A stretch of 64,000 bases of DNA from positions 2,604,001-2,668,000 of the forward strand of contig JASISA010000027.1 in the NCBI GenBank assembly GCA_031771865.1, in the 5' to 3' direction. Under the pieces are notes generated by a model. It saw only the letters and a list, made by a program, of their open reading frames with translations. It was not told where the DNA came from and did no database searches. Made by a program: the position numbers and the translations under genes. This document shows positions 62,837-64,000 of the stretch, one piece after another; position 1 is the stretch's first letter; each line of letters opens with the position of its first letter. The DNA comes from Nothophaeocryptopus gaeumannii. Its lineage: Eukaryota; Ascomycota; Dothideomycetes; Mycosphaerellales; Mycosphaerellaceae.

Positions 62837-64000
62837 TTATCGCAAGGGCATTGCTTCCCATTTCGCCTTGAAAGGGTTCTCCTGATCAGATGCTGGTGTG
62901 TCCGTGTAAAGACCATGCGCTTGCGTTTTCGGTTCTTGACCTCTTTGCTGAAGACTTCGATAGTCTTCTGGGTCCTCATCATAATATCTGCTTTGCGCGA
63001 ACTCGCCAAAGTGTGCTGTTCGGGGCGTCTTTACATAACCCGGTTGTCCCATTGTTGCAAAGTTCTGACTCATTTCGTACTCGTCCGGAACCTCTTGGCC
63101 ATAGTGCTTGCCAATAAAGTCGTCCTTCTCTGGTTTGTAGACGTGGCGTTTGTTGTAGTAGCAGATGGCCGCACTCAATCCGCCGAAGATGACGGCCATG
63201 ATCGCAACGACGACGCCATACGCGATCTTTGAGCTGCCAGCGTAGTCCAGGCCGATGCCTCCATTTATTATCGCCAGCACAAGTATCGACACGCCCAGTA
63301 TGCGATGTGTTTTACCGAGTACCGTAGGCACTCCCGATCGCATGAAGATCAAGTGATGGCTGAGCCCTAGACCGACTTGCAGGAAGAGAAGGGCAAATAT
63401 GAGGAGTCCGATGACCTGGTGGGCGGAAGAGAAGCTTTTCGACTTGTTGTACAGCTTCGACGCGTAGATGGCCATCGCGAAGCCAATGACTACAAGACCA
63501 AGGCCAAAGACTTGAACAACAGCGTGGACGACCGCTCGGCGTACCAGTCGCAAAAAGATCGCGCCGGTGGGGAACACCAGAAGGAAGGCTAGACACATGA
63601 AGACAGCGTGAGCGACTGGCGCCCATTCTGCATCGGTTCCGGTAGCATAGACATTGGTGGAATAGTAATTCGCAAACGCCCAGAAGGAGTCGCCGACTTG
63701 GAGGCCTGGGTCTTGAGGTGCCGGCACTCTGCCGTATGTGCCACTGCTATTGGTGGCCACGGTCATATTTAGTTGAAATGTCCCGTGGAACTCATGCAGG
63801 CGAAGGTCAGCAGCCGGGTCGTCCGAGTGAAGTGTCCGATTCGGGCCCAAGGCAAAGATGAAGGGCTGTGACTCGCTGTTGACATCAATGCTTCCAGTCG
63901 CCCAGCTCGAGCAATTCCGGCATACCGCGTGGGCAATCATGATGGCGTCCGGACTCAAGGTGTTCGAGAAGGGCGCGTATGTGTCGTTTGATACATTCTC
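62837..64000 (-). CDS. DOMON-cytochrome b561 membrane protein, 5' end outside window
   Basis: Only the C-terminal 387 residues are visible; the frame is open to the right edge. The first part fits the end of a DOMON/CDH-type cytochrome domain (SWATGSIDVNSESQPFIFALGP, then LRLHEFHGTFQLNM). A b561 domain with five or more hydrophobic segments follows. Its heme His residues are probably in VAHAVFM, SSAHQVIG, LGLSHHL and GKTHRILG. After the last segment lies a charged cytoplasmic tail of about 100 residues. Such proteins pass electrons across a membrane, for example in ferric reduction or redox balance. The electron donor and acceptor are unknown here. The start and any signal peptide lie beyond 64000. 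Confidence 0.88.
   Translation of the reverse strand, partial: ENVSNDTYAPFSNTLSPDAIMIAHAVCRNCSSWATGSIDVNSESQPFIFALGPNRTLHSDDPAADLRLHEFHGTFQLNMTVATNSSGTYGRVPAPQDPGLQVGDSFWAFANYYSTNVYATGTDAEWAPVAHAVFMCLAFLLVFPTGAIFLRLVRRAVVHAVVQVFGLGLVVIGFAMAIYASKLYNKSKSFSSAHQVIGLLIFALLFLQVGLGLSHHLIFMRSGVPTVLGKTHRILGVSILVLAIINGGIGLDYAGSSKIAYGVVVAIMAVIFGGLSAAICYYNKRHVYKPEKDDFIGKHYGQEVPDEYEMSQNFATMGQPGYVKTPRTAHFGEFAQSRYYDEDPEDYRSLQQRGQEPKTQAHGLYTDTPASDQENPFKAKWEAMPLR

Overview
This window reads as nuclear DNA from a filamentous ascomycete, most likely a Dothideomycete. That placement is inference from protein style and was not tested by search. The signs are short GT-AG introns (about 40-110 nt), widely spaced genes on both strands, pyrimidine-rich leaders and fungal gene families throughout: Crh-type wall transglycosylase, HAP2, Pom1-like DYRK kinase, DOMON/b561 protein and PTPA. 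There are no rRNA genes, CRISPR arrays, recognisable tRNAs or intact transposons. Gene names rest on recognised motifs and conserved architecture. Exon borders were placed by hand from splice signals, reading phase and family conservation.

Layout. 1-7 kb: a secreted amidase, an NTF2-like protein and a CYP504-like P450, possibly a small aromatic-amide/phenylacetate catabolic group. 7-19 kb: a disordered protein, a HAD hydrolase (YKR070W/CECR5 type) and a very large DYRK kinase. 21-32 kb: a Obg/YchF-type GTPase with two tiny 5' exons, a PP2A activator (PTPA), a DUF676 lipase, a Rex3-like RNA exonuclease, a Ser/Pro-rich protein and Bud32. 32-41 kb: an unresolved Cys-containing gene, a Crh glucan-chitin transglycosylase, a GT8 glycosyltransferase with a one-base frameshift, an aldo-keto reductase with an in-frame stop, and a 2-oxoglutarate oxygenase. 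41-50 kb: ATP4 and NOC4 (divergent), two uncharacterised multi-exon genes, mL54 and HAP2. 52-64 kb: an AlkB-like dioxygenase diverging from RAD17, a Cys-rich protein, CCT4 diverging from RPT1, and a DOMON-cytochrome b561 protein cut by the right edge.

Most genes are housekeeping and are not an operon-like unit. The themes are proteostasis (CCT4/RPT1), DNA damage (AlkB/RAD17), mitochondria and ribosomes (ATP4, mL54, NOC4, Rex3) and the cell surface (Crh, GT8). I found no convincing wholly new system. The most useful leads are two apparently broken enzymes (GT8 and the aldo-keto reductase), the three divergent gene pairs, the amidase/P450 neighbourhood, an imperfect inverted repeat near 13.8 kb, and several fungal proteins of unknown function.
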